Shown here: positions 4,674 through 11,705 of the stretch, piece after piece
Numbering within the stretch: the stretch's first letter is position 1
How the letters are laid out: every line of letters begins with the position of its first letter
Source of the DNA: Pseudomonadota bacterium
Lineage (GTDB): Bacteria > Pseudomonadota > Alphaproteobacteria > Caulobacterales > Caulobacteraceae
NCBI GenBank assembly: GCA_023433585.1
Contig: JAEZCL010000291.1
Coordinates: forward strand, 1-13,020
Length of the DNA stretch: 13,020 nucleotides
Direction of reading: 5' to 3'
Program-made: the position numbers and the translations under genes
The notes under the pieces: generated by a model
The model's input: only the letters and a program-made list of their open reading frames with translations
Told to the model about the DNA's origin: nothing
The model's database searches: none

Positions 4674-6761
4674 ATGTTCAAATCCGTTCTGGTCGCCAAC
4701 CGAGGCGAGATCGCCTGCCGCGTCTTCCGCACCGCCCGCGCCATGGGCGTGCGGACCATCGCCGTCTATTCCGAAGCCGACGCCGACGCCCTGCATGTCC
4801 GCATGGCCGACGAAGCCGTCCTGATTGGCCCCGCCGCCGCGCGCGAGAGCTATCTGGACGCGGCCAGGGTGCTGGCCGCCGCGAAACAGACGGGTGCGGA
4901 GGCCATCCACCCCGGCTACGGCTTCCTGTCCGAAAACGCCGAGTTCGCAGAGGCGGTCATGGCCGCCGGGCTGGTCTGGATCGGCCCGCCGCCTTCGGCC
5001 ATCCGCGCCATGGGCCTGAAGGACGCGGCCAAGGACCTGATGGACAAGGCGGGCGTCCCCGTCACCCCCGGCTATCTGGGCGCCGATCAGTCCGAGGAAA
5101 CACTCGCCGCCGAGGCTGGGCGCATCGGCTACCCCGTCCTCATCAAGGCCGTGGCCGGGGGCGGCGGCAAGGGCATGAAGCGGGGCGACGACCCGACCGA
5201 CTTCGCCTCCGGCTTGGCCAGCGCCAAGCGCGAGGCCGCCGCCGCCTTCGGTGACGACCGGGTGCTGATCGAACGCTACATCACCCGCCCGCGCCATATC
5301 GAGGTGCAGGTGTTCGGCGACCGTCAGGGGAACGTCGTCCACCTCTACGAGCGCGACTGCTCGCTCCAGCGCCGCCACCAGAAGGTGATCGAGGAGGCCC
5401 CGGCCCCCGGCATGGACGCCGCCACGCGCGCCGCCGTCACCGAGGCGGCCGTGCGCGCCGCCAAGGCCGTGAACTACGTCGGCGCCGGCACGGTGGAGTT
5501 CATCGCCGACGCCTCCGAGGGCCTGAAACCGGACCGCATCTGGTTCATGGAAATGAACACCCGGCTGCAGGTCGAGCACCCCGTCACCGAGGCCGTCACC
5601 GGCGTCGACCTGGTGGAATGGCAGTTCCGCGTGGCGGCGGGCGAATCCATCCCTCTGAAACAGGCCGACATCCCCCTGACCGGCTGGGCCATGGAGGCCC
5701 GCCTCTACGCCGAGGATCCGCAAAACGGCTTCCTGCCCTCCATCGGCAAGCTCCAGCACTTCCGCCTCCCCGTCCCCTCCCCCCGCCGGGGGGAGGGGGA
5801 CCGCGCAGCGGTGGAGGGGTTGCCGGGCTCAGGCTCGCTCTCAGGCTCGGTCCGCATCGACACCGGCGTCACCCAGGGCGGCGAGGTCAGCCAGCACTAC
5901 GACCCCATGATCGCCAAGCTGATCGTCCACGCTGACACCCGCGAGGCCGCCGCCGCCCGCCTCGCCGACGCCTGCCGCCAGGTCGAGGTCTGGCCCGTCC
6001 GCACCAACGCCGCCTTCCTCGCCCGCTGCCTGGACCATCCCCGTTTCGTCGCAGGCGACGTGGACACGGCCTTCATCGCGGCGGAGGAGGAAACACTCAC
6101 TCAGAAGCCGTGCCACCAGTTAGAGAGAGCTGTGCGAGCCGGAGCCGTCGCGCTCACCGATGCATCGTTCAAGGATTTTGCAAACCGGACAGGCCAAGTC
6201 GATGACCCGTGGACAGCTCATCGGGGCAATATTCCGGGCTTCCGGGTCAATCGAGCGCCGGGCTTTGATGTGCTGATCGACCTGAATGGACCGCATCGAG
6301 TCAGCTTCGACACGAGCGAATTCGGTGTCATCGCCGCGACCTACGGAGACACGGAAAGTCTGCAACCAGTTTATCGGAATTACGGACACGACAACTCCGT
6401 CGAATCCGCCCTCGGCAGCGCCATTCGCTTCTATGAGGACGACAAGGGGATTGTTCTCTTCGACGACGGGGACGCCTATGTCGCCAAGCCCCATCGTGCC
6501 GTGATCGGAGCAACCGCCGCCGCCTCCGACGGCGCCCTCCGCGCCCCCATGCCCGGCCGGATCGTCGCCGTGTCCGCCCAGCCCGGCCAGGCCGTCACGA
6601 AAGGTCAGTCGATCATCGTGCTGGAAGCCATGAAGATGGAGCACGCCCTGACCGCGCCCTTCGACGGCGTGGCGGGGGAGATTTCGGCCTCGGTCGGCGA
6701 TCAGGTCGCCGAGGGAACCATTCTGGCGACCGTCACGGCGCCGGCGGGCGAGGGGGAATGA
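4674..6761 (+). CDS. mccA: Methylcrotonyl-CoA carboxylase alpha subunit (biotin carboxylase + BCCP)
   Basis: A 695-residue biotin-containing subunit that carboxylates biotin with ATP and bicarbonate and works with the mccB product. The start at 4674 follows GGAGGCGG. The N-terminal biotin carboxylase domain (about 1-450) shows FKSVLVANRGEIACRV, HPGYGFLSENAEFA (about 79), the ATP-grasp glycine loop AGGGGKGMK (about 162), RDCSLQRRHQKVIEEAP, EMNTRLQVEHPVTE (about 292-305) and HYDPMIAKLI. A linker (BT) domain follows at about 480-615. The C-terminal biotinyl domain carries APMPGRIVAV and EAMKMEH, with Lys654 as the biotin site. Two oddities: residues about 367-383 are encoded by a palindromic repeat inserted in frame (5774-5820), making the protein longer than a typical family member, and 6103-6510 has much lower GC than the rest. 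The carboxylase identity is certain; methylcrotonyl-CoA as substrate follows from context. Confidence 0.95.
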   Translation: MFKSVLVANRGEIACRVFRTARAMGVRTIAVYSEADADALHVRMADEAVLIGPAAARESYLDAARVLAAAKQTGAEAIHPGYGFLSENAEFAEAVMAAGLVWIGPPPSAIRAMGLKDAAKDLMDKAGVPVTPGYLGADQSEETLAAEAGRIGYPVLIKAVAGGGGKGMKRGDDPTDFASGLASAKREAAAAFGDDRVLIERYITRPRHIEVQVFGDRQGNVVHLYERDCSLQRRHQKVIEEAPAPGMDAATRAAVTEAAVRAAKAVNYVGAGTVEFIADASEGLKPDRIWFMEMNTRLQVEHPVTEAVTGVDLVEWQFRVAAGESIPLKQADIPLTGWAMEARLYAEDPQNGFLPSIGKLQHFRLPVPSPRRGEGDRAAVEGLPGSGSLSGSVRIDTGVTQGGEVSQHYDPMIAKLIVHADTREAAAARLADACRQVEVWPVRTNAAFLARCLDHPRFVAGDVDTAFIAAEEETLTQKPCHQLERAVRAGAVALTDASFKDFANRTGQVDDPWTAHRGNIPGFRVNRAPGFDVLIDLNGPHRVSFDTSEFGVIAATYGDTESLQPVYRNYGHDNSVESALGSAIRFYEDDKGIVLFDDGDAYVAKPHRAVIGATAAASDGALRAPMPGRIVAVSAQPGQAVTKGQSIIVLEAMKMEHALTAPFDGVAGEISASVGDQVAEGTILATVTAPAGEGE
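5774..5820 (+). repeat. Palindromic repeat A3 inserted in frame in mccA
   Basis: A perfect 11-bp stem with 3-base loop (5774-5784 with 5788-5798) is followed by ACCGC-GCA-GCGGT (5800-5812) and GGAGGGGT. This is the same two-hairpin layout as the intergenic A-family repeats. It falls between the segment ending LQHFRLP and the conserved VRIDTGV of biotin carboxylase, where the family normally has a short surface loop. A further 12-base tandem (TCAGGCTCGCTC, about 1.75 copies, 5829-5849) follows and encodes a Gly/Ser-rich bit. Confidence 0.8.
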
Positions 6762-7117
6762 TGATGAGGACCATGATCGCGGCGGGCGCCCTGGCGCTGA
6801 GCCTGATGGCGGGCGGGGCCATGGCCCAGCCGTCCGGGGACGCCGAATCCCGGCGCGACCTGACCTGCATGGCCGTGTTCCTGGCCATCGCAGACAGCGA
6901 CGATCCCGAGATGGTCCAGGCCGGAACCATCGGTTCGCTGTTCTTCTACGGCCGCCTGCAAGGCCGCGAGCCGAACGTGAACTGGTTCGAGCAGCTGGCC
7001 GCCTACGCCGACTCCGCCACCATGGATGAGCTGATGGGCCACGTCCAGGAATGTGGCGGCATCGTCGAGCAGGTCGGCCAGGACATGATCGCCTACGCCG
7101 AACAGTACGGCGGATAG
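6758..7117 (+). CDS. Small exported protein of unknown function
   Basis: A 119-residue protein whose ATG (6758) overlaps the mccA stop as ATGA; two further ATGs follow directly (6761, 6764), so the start may be up to two codons later. The overlap implies translational coupling to mccA. The N-terminus is a clear Sec signal peptide: MMMRTM, a hydrophobic core AAGALALSLMAGG, and a likely cut after AMA (residue 23). The mature part of about 96 residues is acidic and helical, with two cysteines (in LTCMAVFLAIADS and ECGGIV) that could form a disulfide in the periplasm. A conserved-looking middle, GSLFFYGRLQGREPNVNW, suggests a real family of alphaproteobacterial periplasmic proteins, loosely reminiscent in size and helicity of HdeA-type proteins, but I see no proof. 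The function is unknown and the position at the end of the leucine operon may be incidental. Confidence 0.8.
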   Translation: MMMRTMIAAGALALSLMAGGAMAQPSGDAESRRDLTCMAVFLAIADSDDPEMVQAGTIGSLFFYGRLQGREPNVNWFEQLAAYADSATMDELMGHVQECGGIVEQVGQDMIAYAEQYGG

Positions 7118-7127
7118 GCTCATAAAT

Positions 7128-7266
7128 CCGTCATCCTCGGGCTTGTCCCGAGGACCCATCGCGGCCTCATGCGCGATTTCATGCGGGGTTGAACGCCTGT
7201 TGCGACCCCGGCGCCTGTCGTGATGGCTTCGACCATAGGCCCTCGGGACAAGCCCGAGGGTGACGG
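7128..7266. repeat. Palindromic element B1 with 26-bp terminal inverted repeats
   Basis: A 139-base element between the small exported protein and glmU. Its ends (7128-7153 and 7241-7266) are inverted copies differing at one base. Each end is itself a hairpin, CCTCGGG and CCCGAGG around a 5-base loop. The centre (about 87 bases) includes a small ATGG/CCAT hairpin (7223-7236). The same end sequence recurs in element B2 at 9621-9733. It may stop or attenuate transcription from the leucine operon, but no T-run follows. Confidence 0.85.
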
Positions 7267-7372
7267 AATATCGGAATTCAATCTGTTCCATGAGTCCCGC
7301 CGAGCGCGCCTCGCCTCGCGCCCGGCTTTCGGCTAGACGGACCGGACGATTCCGCCGCTACGAGACGCCCCA

Positions 7373-8713
7373 ATGACCTCACGCGCCGCCGTCATCCTCG
7401 CCGCCGGGCAGGGTACGCGCATGAAAAGCCCGCTGCCCAAGGTGCTGCACCCGGTGGGCGGGCGCGCCATGCTGGACCACGCCATCGACGCGGCCGAGGC
7501 GCTGGGCTGCGAGCGCATCGTGGTGGTGGTGGGGACCCACTCGCCCGAGGTCCGCGCCCATGTGGAGGCGCGCCTGGGCGCGGCCGCCGTGGCGGTCCAG
7601 GATCCGCCGCTGGGCACCGGCCACGCCGTCCTCGCTGCGCGTGAGGCGCTGGCCGGATTCGCGGGCGAGGTGGTCGTCACCTATGGGGACGTGCCCTTGC
7701 TCAAGGCCGACCACATCGGCCCGGTGTTCGGCGCGCCGGGCGTCACCGTGCTGGGCTTCGAGGCCGCCGACCCCGCCGCCTATGGTCGTCTGATCGTCAG
7801 CCCCGACGGAACGCTGGAGGCCATCGTGGAGGCCAAGGAGGCGACGCCCGAACAACTGGCCGTCACCGCCTGCAACTCCGGCGTCATCGCGGTGGAGGCG
7901 GACCTGCTGTTCCAGCTTCTGGACCAGGTCGGCAACGACAACGCCAAGGGCGAATACTATCTGACCGACATCGTCGCCCTGGCGCGGCGCGGCGGCCATC
8001 TGACCCGCGCCGTCTTCGCCGACGAAGCCGCCGTCATGGGGGTGAACAGCCAGGCCGAGCTGGCCGAGGCCGAGCGCCTGTTCCAGCAGGCCCGGCGCGA
8101 GCATTTCCTGGCCGCCGGGGTCACCATGCCCGCGCCCCACACCGTCCATTTCGCCTGGGACACGGCCGTCGAGGGCGGGGTGCTGATCGAACCCAACGTG
8201 GTCTTCGGCCCCGGCGTCCGTGTCGCCGCCGGCGCCCGCATCCGCGCCTTCTCGCATCTGGAAGGCGCGACGGTCGCCTCCGGCGCCGAGGTCGGCCCCT
8301 ACGCTCGCCTGCGCCCCGGCGCCGCGCTGGGGCAGGGGGCCAAGGTCGGCAATTTCGTCGAGGTCAAGAACGTGACCATGGGTCCCGGCGCAAAGGCCAA
8401 TCATCTGGCCTATCTCGGCGACGGCGAGGTGGGGGCCAAGGCCAACATCGGCGCCGGAACCATCTTCTGCAACTACGACGGTTTCTTCAAGCACCGCACG
8501 GTGGTGGGCGAGGGGGCCTTCGTCGGCTCCAACAGTTCGCTGGTCGCGCCCGTGACCATCGGCGCGGGCGCCATGACCGGCTCCGGCTCGGTCATCACCG
8601 CCGACGTGGCGCCCGGCGACCTGGCCCTGGCCCGCGCCAAACAGGACAACAGGCCCGGCTGGGCCGCGCGGTTCATGGCCGCCATGCGCGCGAAGAAAGC
8701 GAAAAAGACATGA
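7373..8713 (+). CDS. glmU: Bifunctional GlcNAc-1-P uridyltransferase / glucosamine-1-P acetyltransferase
   Basis: A 446-residue protein, near the usual length of GlmU (456 in E. coli). It makes UDP-N-acetylglucosamine in the cytoplasm, the precursor of peptidoglycan and lipopolysaccharide. The N-terminal pyrophosphorylase domain (1 to about 225) shows LAAGQGTRMKSPLPKVLHP, the PLGTGHAV loop, YGDVPLL and EYYLTDIVALA. The C-terminal left-handed beta-helix carries hexapeptide repeats and the acetyltransferase signatures GNFVEVKN, KANHLAYLGDGEVG and NIGAGTIFCNYDG. The ATG at 7373 is preferred because it opens the conserved N-terminus directly; only a weak GAGACG binding site precedes it. Repeat B1 upstream and repeat pair A4 downstream separate it from its neighbours, so it probably has its own promoter in 7267-7372, which I could not pinpoint. 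Confidence 0.97.
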   Translation: MTSRAAVILAAGQGTRMKSPLPKVLHPVGGRAMLDHAIDAAEALGCERIVVVVGTHSPEVRAHVEARLGAAAVAVQDPPLGTGHAVLAAREALAGFAGEVVVTYGDVPLLKADHIGPVFGAPGVTVLGFEAADPAAYGRLIVSPDGTLEAIVEAKEATPEQLAVTACNSGVIAVEADLLFQLLDQVGNDNAKGEYYLTDIVALARRGGHLTRAVFADEAAVMGVNSQAELAEAERLFQQARREHFLAAGVTMPAPHTVHFAWDTAVEGGVLIEPNVVFGPGVRVAAGARIRAFSHLEGATVASGAEVGPYARLRPGAALGQGAKVGNFVEVKNVTMGPGAKANHLAYLGDGEVGAKANIGAGTIFCNYDGFFKHRTVVGEGAFVGSNSSLVAPVTIGAGAMTGSGSVITADVAPGDLALARAKQDNRPGWAARFMAAMRAKKAKKT

Positions 8714-8729
8714 TGCACACCCCCATGAT

Positions 8730-8902
8730 CCTTCTCCCAATGGGAGAAGGGGGAACCCGCGCACCGGAGCGCAGCGGAGGTCCTTGCGCGGGGGATGAGG
8801 GTCGGGTGATCCAGCAAGGAACCACCGAACCCTCACCCTGCGCGCGAAGAAGCGCCTTGTTTCACAAGCCGCTGCGCGCAGCCCTCTCCCGTCGGGAGAG
8901 GG
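8730..8902. repeat. Head-to-head pair of A-family palindromic repeats (A4)
   Basis: The glmU-rpiA spacer (208 bases) is mostly filled by two opposed copies of the two-hairpin repeat. The left copy has CCTTCTCCC-AAT-GGGAGAAGG (8730-8750) and an 8-bp stem CCCGCGCA/TGCGCGGG (8756-8763 with 8785-8792), then GATGAGGG. The right copy reads in reverse: CCCTCACC, an 8-bp stem CTGCGCGC/GCGCGCAG (8838-8845 with 8874-8881) with an inner CTTGT/ACAAG stem, then CCCTCTCCC-GTC-GGGAGAGGG (8882-8902). Confidence 0.85.
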
Positions 8903-8921
8903 GTGTCTTTGGGAAAACCGC

Positions 8922-9608
8922 ATGACCGCCGACCTCCAAAAACAGCACGCCGGCCAAGCCGCCGCCGACCTGATCCAGCCCGGCATGACCGTGGGCCTGG
9001 GCACCGGCTCCACCGCCGCCTGGTTCGTCAAGGCGCTGGCGGCGCGCAACCTGGCGGACCTGCGCTGCGTCCCCACGTCCGAGGCCACCGCCGACCTGGC
9101 CCGGTCGCTGGGCCTGCCCCTGACCACGCTGGAAGACGTGGCCCGCATCGACGTCACCGTGGACGGCGCGGACGAGGTCGGCCCCGGCCTGGCGCTCATC
9201 AAGGGCGGCGGCGCGGCCCTGCTGCGCGAGAAGCTGGTGTGGGAGGCGTCGGACCGCTGCGTCGTCATCGCCGACGCCGCCAAGGTGGTGAAGGCGCTCG
9301 GCCGCTTCGCCCTGCCCATCGAGGTCGTCGCCTTCGGGCACAAGACCACCGCCAACCGCATCGCCGACGTCCTGGCCGACCACGACATCGCCATGCCCGC
9401 CCGCCTGCGTACCGCCGACCGGGGCATCGTGCGGACAGACGGCGGCAACGTCATCTATGACGCGGCCTGCGGCGTCATCCACGACCCGGCCCGCCTCGCC
9501 GACGACCTCAAGGCCATCACCGGCGTGGTGGAGCACGGCCTGTTCCTCGACCTGGCGGACGAGGCGGTCATCGGCTTGGATTCGGGCGTCGAGCGCCTAA
9601 GTCCGTAA
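8922..9608 (+). CDS. rpiA: Ribose-5-phosphate isomerase A
   Basis: A 228-residue cytoplasmic isomerase that interconverts ribose 5-phosphate and ribulose 5-phosphate in the pentose phosphate pathway. Length is normal for the family (219 in E. coli). Motifs include MTVGLGTGSTAAWFVKAL near residue 25 for phosphate binding, PTSEAT, DVTVDGADEV (about 83-92) with the catalytic-site aspartates, LIKGGGAALLREKLV (about 95-110) with the catalytic Glu and Lys, CVVIADAAKVV, and GGNVIYDAACG near the C-terminus. All key residues are present. The ATG at 8922 begins 19 bases after the A4 repeat pair, with a modest GGGA binding site. The same-strand gor follows after repeat B2. Pairing with gor makes sense, since the pentose phosphate pathway supplies the NADPH that glutathione reductase uses; this is an inference from function. 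Confidence 0.97.
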   Translation: MTADLQKQHAGQAAADLIQPGMTVGLGTGSTAAWFVKALAARNLADLRCVPTSEATADLARSLGLPLTTLEDVARIDVTVDGADEVGPGLALIKGGGAALLREKLVWEASDRCVVIADAAKVVKALGRFALPIEVVAFGHKTTANRIADVLADHDIAMPARLRTADRGIVRTDGGNVIYDAACGVIHDPARLADDLKAITGVVEHGLFLDLADEAVIGLDSGVERLSP

Positions 9609-9620
9609 GCAGCACTCCAG

Positions 9621-9733
9621 CCGTCATCCTCGGGCTTGTCCCGAGGAGCCATTGATGGATCAAGCGTGATGTAAGCCGCTTCGCATTGAAGCGGATGACA
9701 CATGGATCCTCGGGACAAGCTCGAGGATGACGG
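9621..9733. repeat. Palindromic element B2 with 26-bp terminal inverted repeats
   Basis: A 113-base element related to B1. Its left end (9621-9646) is identical to the B1 left end; its right end (9708-9733) is the inverted copy with one change. The centre holds a perfect 7-bp hairpin, CCGCTTC-GCATT-GAAGCGG (9676-9694), unrelated to the B1 centre. It starts 12 bases after the rpiA stop and ends 14 bases before the gor start, so it is the whole rpiA-gor spacer and must be transcribed if the two genes share an mRNA. Confidence 0.85.
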
Positions 9734-9747
9734 AATTCGAGGGCTGC

Positions 9748-11130
9748 ATGGCGACTTCCTACGACTACGACCTCTTCGTCATCGGCGCGGGTTCCGGCGG
9801 TGTCCGCGCCGCGCGGCTGACGGCGCTGGACGGCAAGCGCGTCGGGATCGCCGAGGAATACCGCTACGGCGGCACCTGCGTAGTGCGCGGCTGCATTCCC
9901 AAGAAGCTGATGGTCTATGCGTCCGAGTTCCCGCACGTGTTCGAAACCGCGCGCGGCTATGGCTGGGACGTGGGCCAGCCCACCTTCGACTGGCAGGCGT
10001 TCCTTGAGGCCAAGGAGGTCGAGATCGCCCGCCTGTCCGGCATCTACGCGGCCAATCTCAGCAAGGCGGGGGTCGAGACTTTCCATGCCCGCGCCGTGCT
10101 GAAGGACGCCCACACCATCGATATGGGCGACAAGGGGATCGTGACGGCCGAGAAAATCCTCATCGCCACCGGCGGCCGCCCCTGGGTTCCCGAGGGCATC
10201 CCGGGCATCGAGCACGTCATCACCTCCGAAGAGGCCTTCCACCTGCCCGAACTGCCCAAACGCATCATGATCGCGGGCGGCGGCTATATCGCGGTGGAGT
10301 TCGCGGGCATCTTCGCCGGGCTGGGGGTGGAGACGACCCTGGTTTACCGCGGCCCCAACATCCTGCGCGGCTTCGACGACGACGTGCGCGCCCACCTGGC
10401 GGGCGAGATCGAGAAGCACGGGATCAAGGTGGTGCTGGGCTGCCAGCATGACTCCATCGAGAAGACCGACGCCGGCCTGGTCAGCCATATGGCCAACGGC
10501 ATGACCATCGAGACCGATCAGATCATGTTCGCCACCGGCCGCGTGCCCCATGTGAAAGGGCTGGGCCTGGAGACCGCCGGGGTCCAGCTGACCGAAACCG
10601 GGGCGATCAAGGTGGACGAACATTCCCGCACCACCGCCGAGAACATCTGGGCGATCGGCGACGTCACCGACCGCATGAACCTGACCCCCGTGGCCATCCG
10701 CGAGGCCGTGGCCTTCCACGAGACAGTGTTCAAGAATAATCCCCAGGCCTTCGACTATGAAGCCGTGCCTACCGCCGTGTTCAGCCAGCCGCCGGTGGGG
10801 ACCGTCGGCCTGACCGAAGCCGAGGCGCGCAAGGTCTGTGGCGGCGTGGACGTCTATCTGACCCGCTTCCGGCCCATGAAGACGTCCTTCTACGGCGACG
10901 AATCCCGCACCCTGATGAAGCTGATCGTCCAGGCCGAGACCGACCGGGTGGTGGGCTGCCACATCGTCGGCCCCGACGCACCCGAGATGATCCAGCTGGC
11001 GGCCATCGCCGTGAAGGCCGGTCTCACCAAGGCCCAATGGGACGCCACCTGCGCCCTTCACCCCACCGCCGCCGAGGAGCTTGTCCTCATGCGCGAGAAA
11101 CAGACCCCGGAAAGCGTCGCGGCGGGCTAA
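9748..11130 (+). CDS. gor: Glutathione-disulfide reductase
   Basis: A 460-residue FAD- and NADPH-dependent disulfide reductase that keeps glutathione reduced in the cytoplasm. The start at 9748 (MATSYDYDLF) follows GAGGG; an upstream in-frame ATG at 9727 is part of repeat B2 and unlikely to be used. Domains in order: FAD motif VIGAGSGGVRAARL (about 11-24), the redox-active GGTCVVRGCIPKK with both cysteines, NAD(P)-fold AGGGYIAVEFAGIFAGLG (about 175-192) followed by YRGPNILRGFD, whose two arginines suit NADPH rather than NADH, the second FAD motif IWAIGDVTDR, and the C-terminal interface helix with HPTAAEE, which supplies the catalytic His-Glu pair. Length and motifs fit the glutathione reductase branch rather than lipoamide dehydrogenase or mercuric reductase. 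It is followed by a repeat-filled gap and convergent panC. Confidence 0.95.
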   Translation: MATSYDYDLFVIGAGSGGVRAARLTALDGKRVGIAEEYRYGGTCVVRGCIPKKLMVYASEFPHVFETARGYGWDVGQPTFDWQAFLEAKEVEIARLSGIYAANLSKAGVETFHARAVLKDAHTIDMGDKGIVTAEKILIATGGRPWVPEGIPGIEHVITSEEAFHLPELPKRIMIAGGGYIAVEFAGIFAGLGVETTLVYRGPNILRGFDDDVRAHLAGEIEKHGIKVVLGCQHDSIEKTDAGLVSHMANGMTIETDQIMFATGRVPHVKGLGLETAGVQLTETGAIKVDEHSRTTAENIWAIGDVTDRMNLTPVAIREAVAFHETVFKNNPQAFDYEAVPTAVFSQPPVGTVGLTEAEARKVCGGVDVYLTRFRPMKTSFYGDESRTLMKLIVQAETDRVVGCHIVGPDAPEMIQLAAIAVKAGLTKAQWDATCALHPTAAEELVLMREKQTPESVAAG

Positions 11131-11185
11131 ACCTTCTCCCTCCCCGTCCAGGGGAGGGCGGTCGTCGCGTTGCGACGGCCGGGTG
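11131..11185 (+). repeat. A-family two-hairpin repeat after gor (A5), possible terminator
   Basis: CCCTCCCC-GTCCA-GGGGAGGG (11138-11158, 8-bp stem) is followed by CGTCGC-GTT-GCGACG (11163-11177, 6-bp stem) and then GGGTGGG. This is the same layout as the other A repeats, placed directly after the gor stop. The stable hairpins may protect or end the gor transcript; no T-run is present. Confidence 0.7.
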
Positions 11186-11488
11186 GGAAGGGCTCGGCGA
11201 GATTTCCTAGTGCGCTACCGCTCGGCGCGCGGCGCCTCGCTGCTTGAGCGCGCCGTCGCGCCGCCGCGTAATTCCCGCTTCTGCTCCGCTTGACGCCAGG
11301 TCACGTCAGGCTTTCACGGTTTCCAACGCGCCTTTTCGTCCCGCCCTTCACGCCGCGCCTATGCTCGGCAGGTTTCCCGGCGGACGAAGAAAGAAACGTG
11401 GAATGAGAGTCCAATTAGACTGTTTTTTCAGTTCAGAGTCCAAGTCCCCATTCCTTCTCCTCACCTCGGGAGGGTGTCCATGGCCCTC
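11186..11488. other. Gene-free stretch with one AT-rich patch
   Basis: I see no convincing coding region here: the frames through it have no binding site, no domain and biased composition. It contains TTGACGC (11290-11296), 13 bases, then GCTTTCAC (11310-11317), a partial match to the Caulobacter housekeeping promoter form TTGACGS-N10-14-GCTANAWC. Downstream, 11402-11443 is AT-rich, with a 9-base direct repeat AGAGTCCAA (11406-11414 and 11435-11443) around a short AGTC/GACT stem (11408-11421) followed by six T (11423-11428). A short transcript of about 100 bases ending there is possible but weakly supported. Confidence 0.35.
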
Positions 11489-11692
11489 TTGTCATCCCGG
11501 AAGCGCCGCAGGCGCTATCCGGGACGCGCCGGGGAGAAACCTCTTCCAAGGCCCGGACGGCGCACTGCGACGATCCGGGCCAAGGGGTTCTCGCCGCCGC
11601 CCTTCGCCCGGCTCAACCTCGGCTGTCCGGGCGATGAGATCGTCGAACGCCCTTCGTCCCGGCTCTCCGCTTCGCTTCGGCCGGGATGACAA
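11489..11692. repeat. Palindromic repeat element C with 12-bp terminal inverted repeats
   Basis: TTGTCATCCCGG (11489-11500) and CCGGGATGACAA (11681-11692) are perfect inverted ends of a 204-base element. Next to the left end is a hairpin with CCGGA/TCCGG outside and AGCGCC-GCA-GGCGCT inside (11497-11522). The ends differ from family B, although both contain a GTCATCC core. It lies between convergent gor and panC, 13 bases from the panC stop. A run of seven A (11691-11697) reads as seven T just after panC on the - strand. Confidence 0.75.
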
Positions 11693-11705
11693 AAAAAGAG
11701 GATCC

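Noticed and set aside
4512..5759. Open frame on the - strand opposite mccA
   Set aside because: Antisense shadow of the biotin carboxylase domain; composition is low-complexity.
8730..8902. CRISPR-like or riboswitch-like structure
   Set aside because: There are no regularly spaced direct repeats, and the hairpins match the dispersed A-family repeat rather than any riboswitch core I recognise.
7379..9454. Long open frame on the - strand (691 codons) opposite glmU and rpiA
   Set aside because: It spans two well-identified genes and the repeat-filled spacer between them, and has no recognisable motif.
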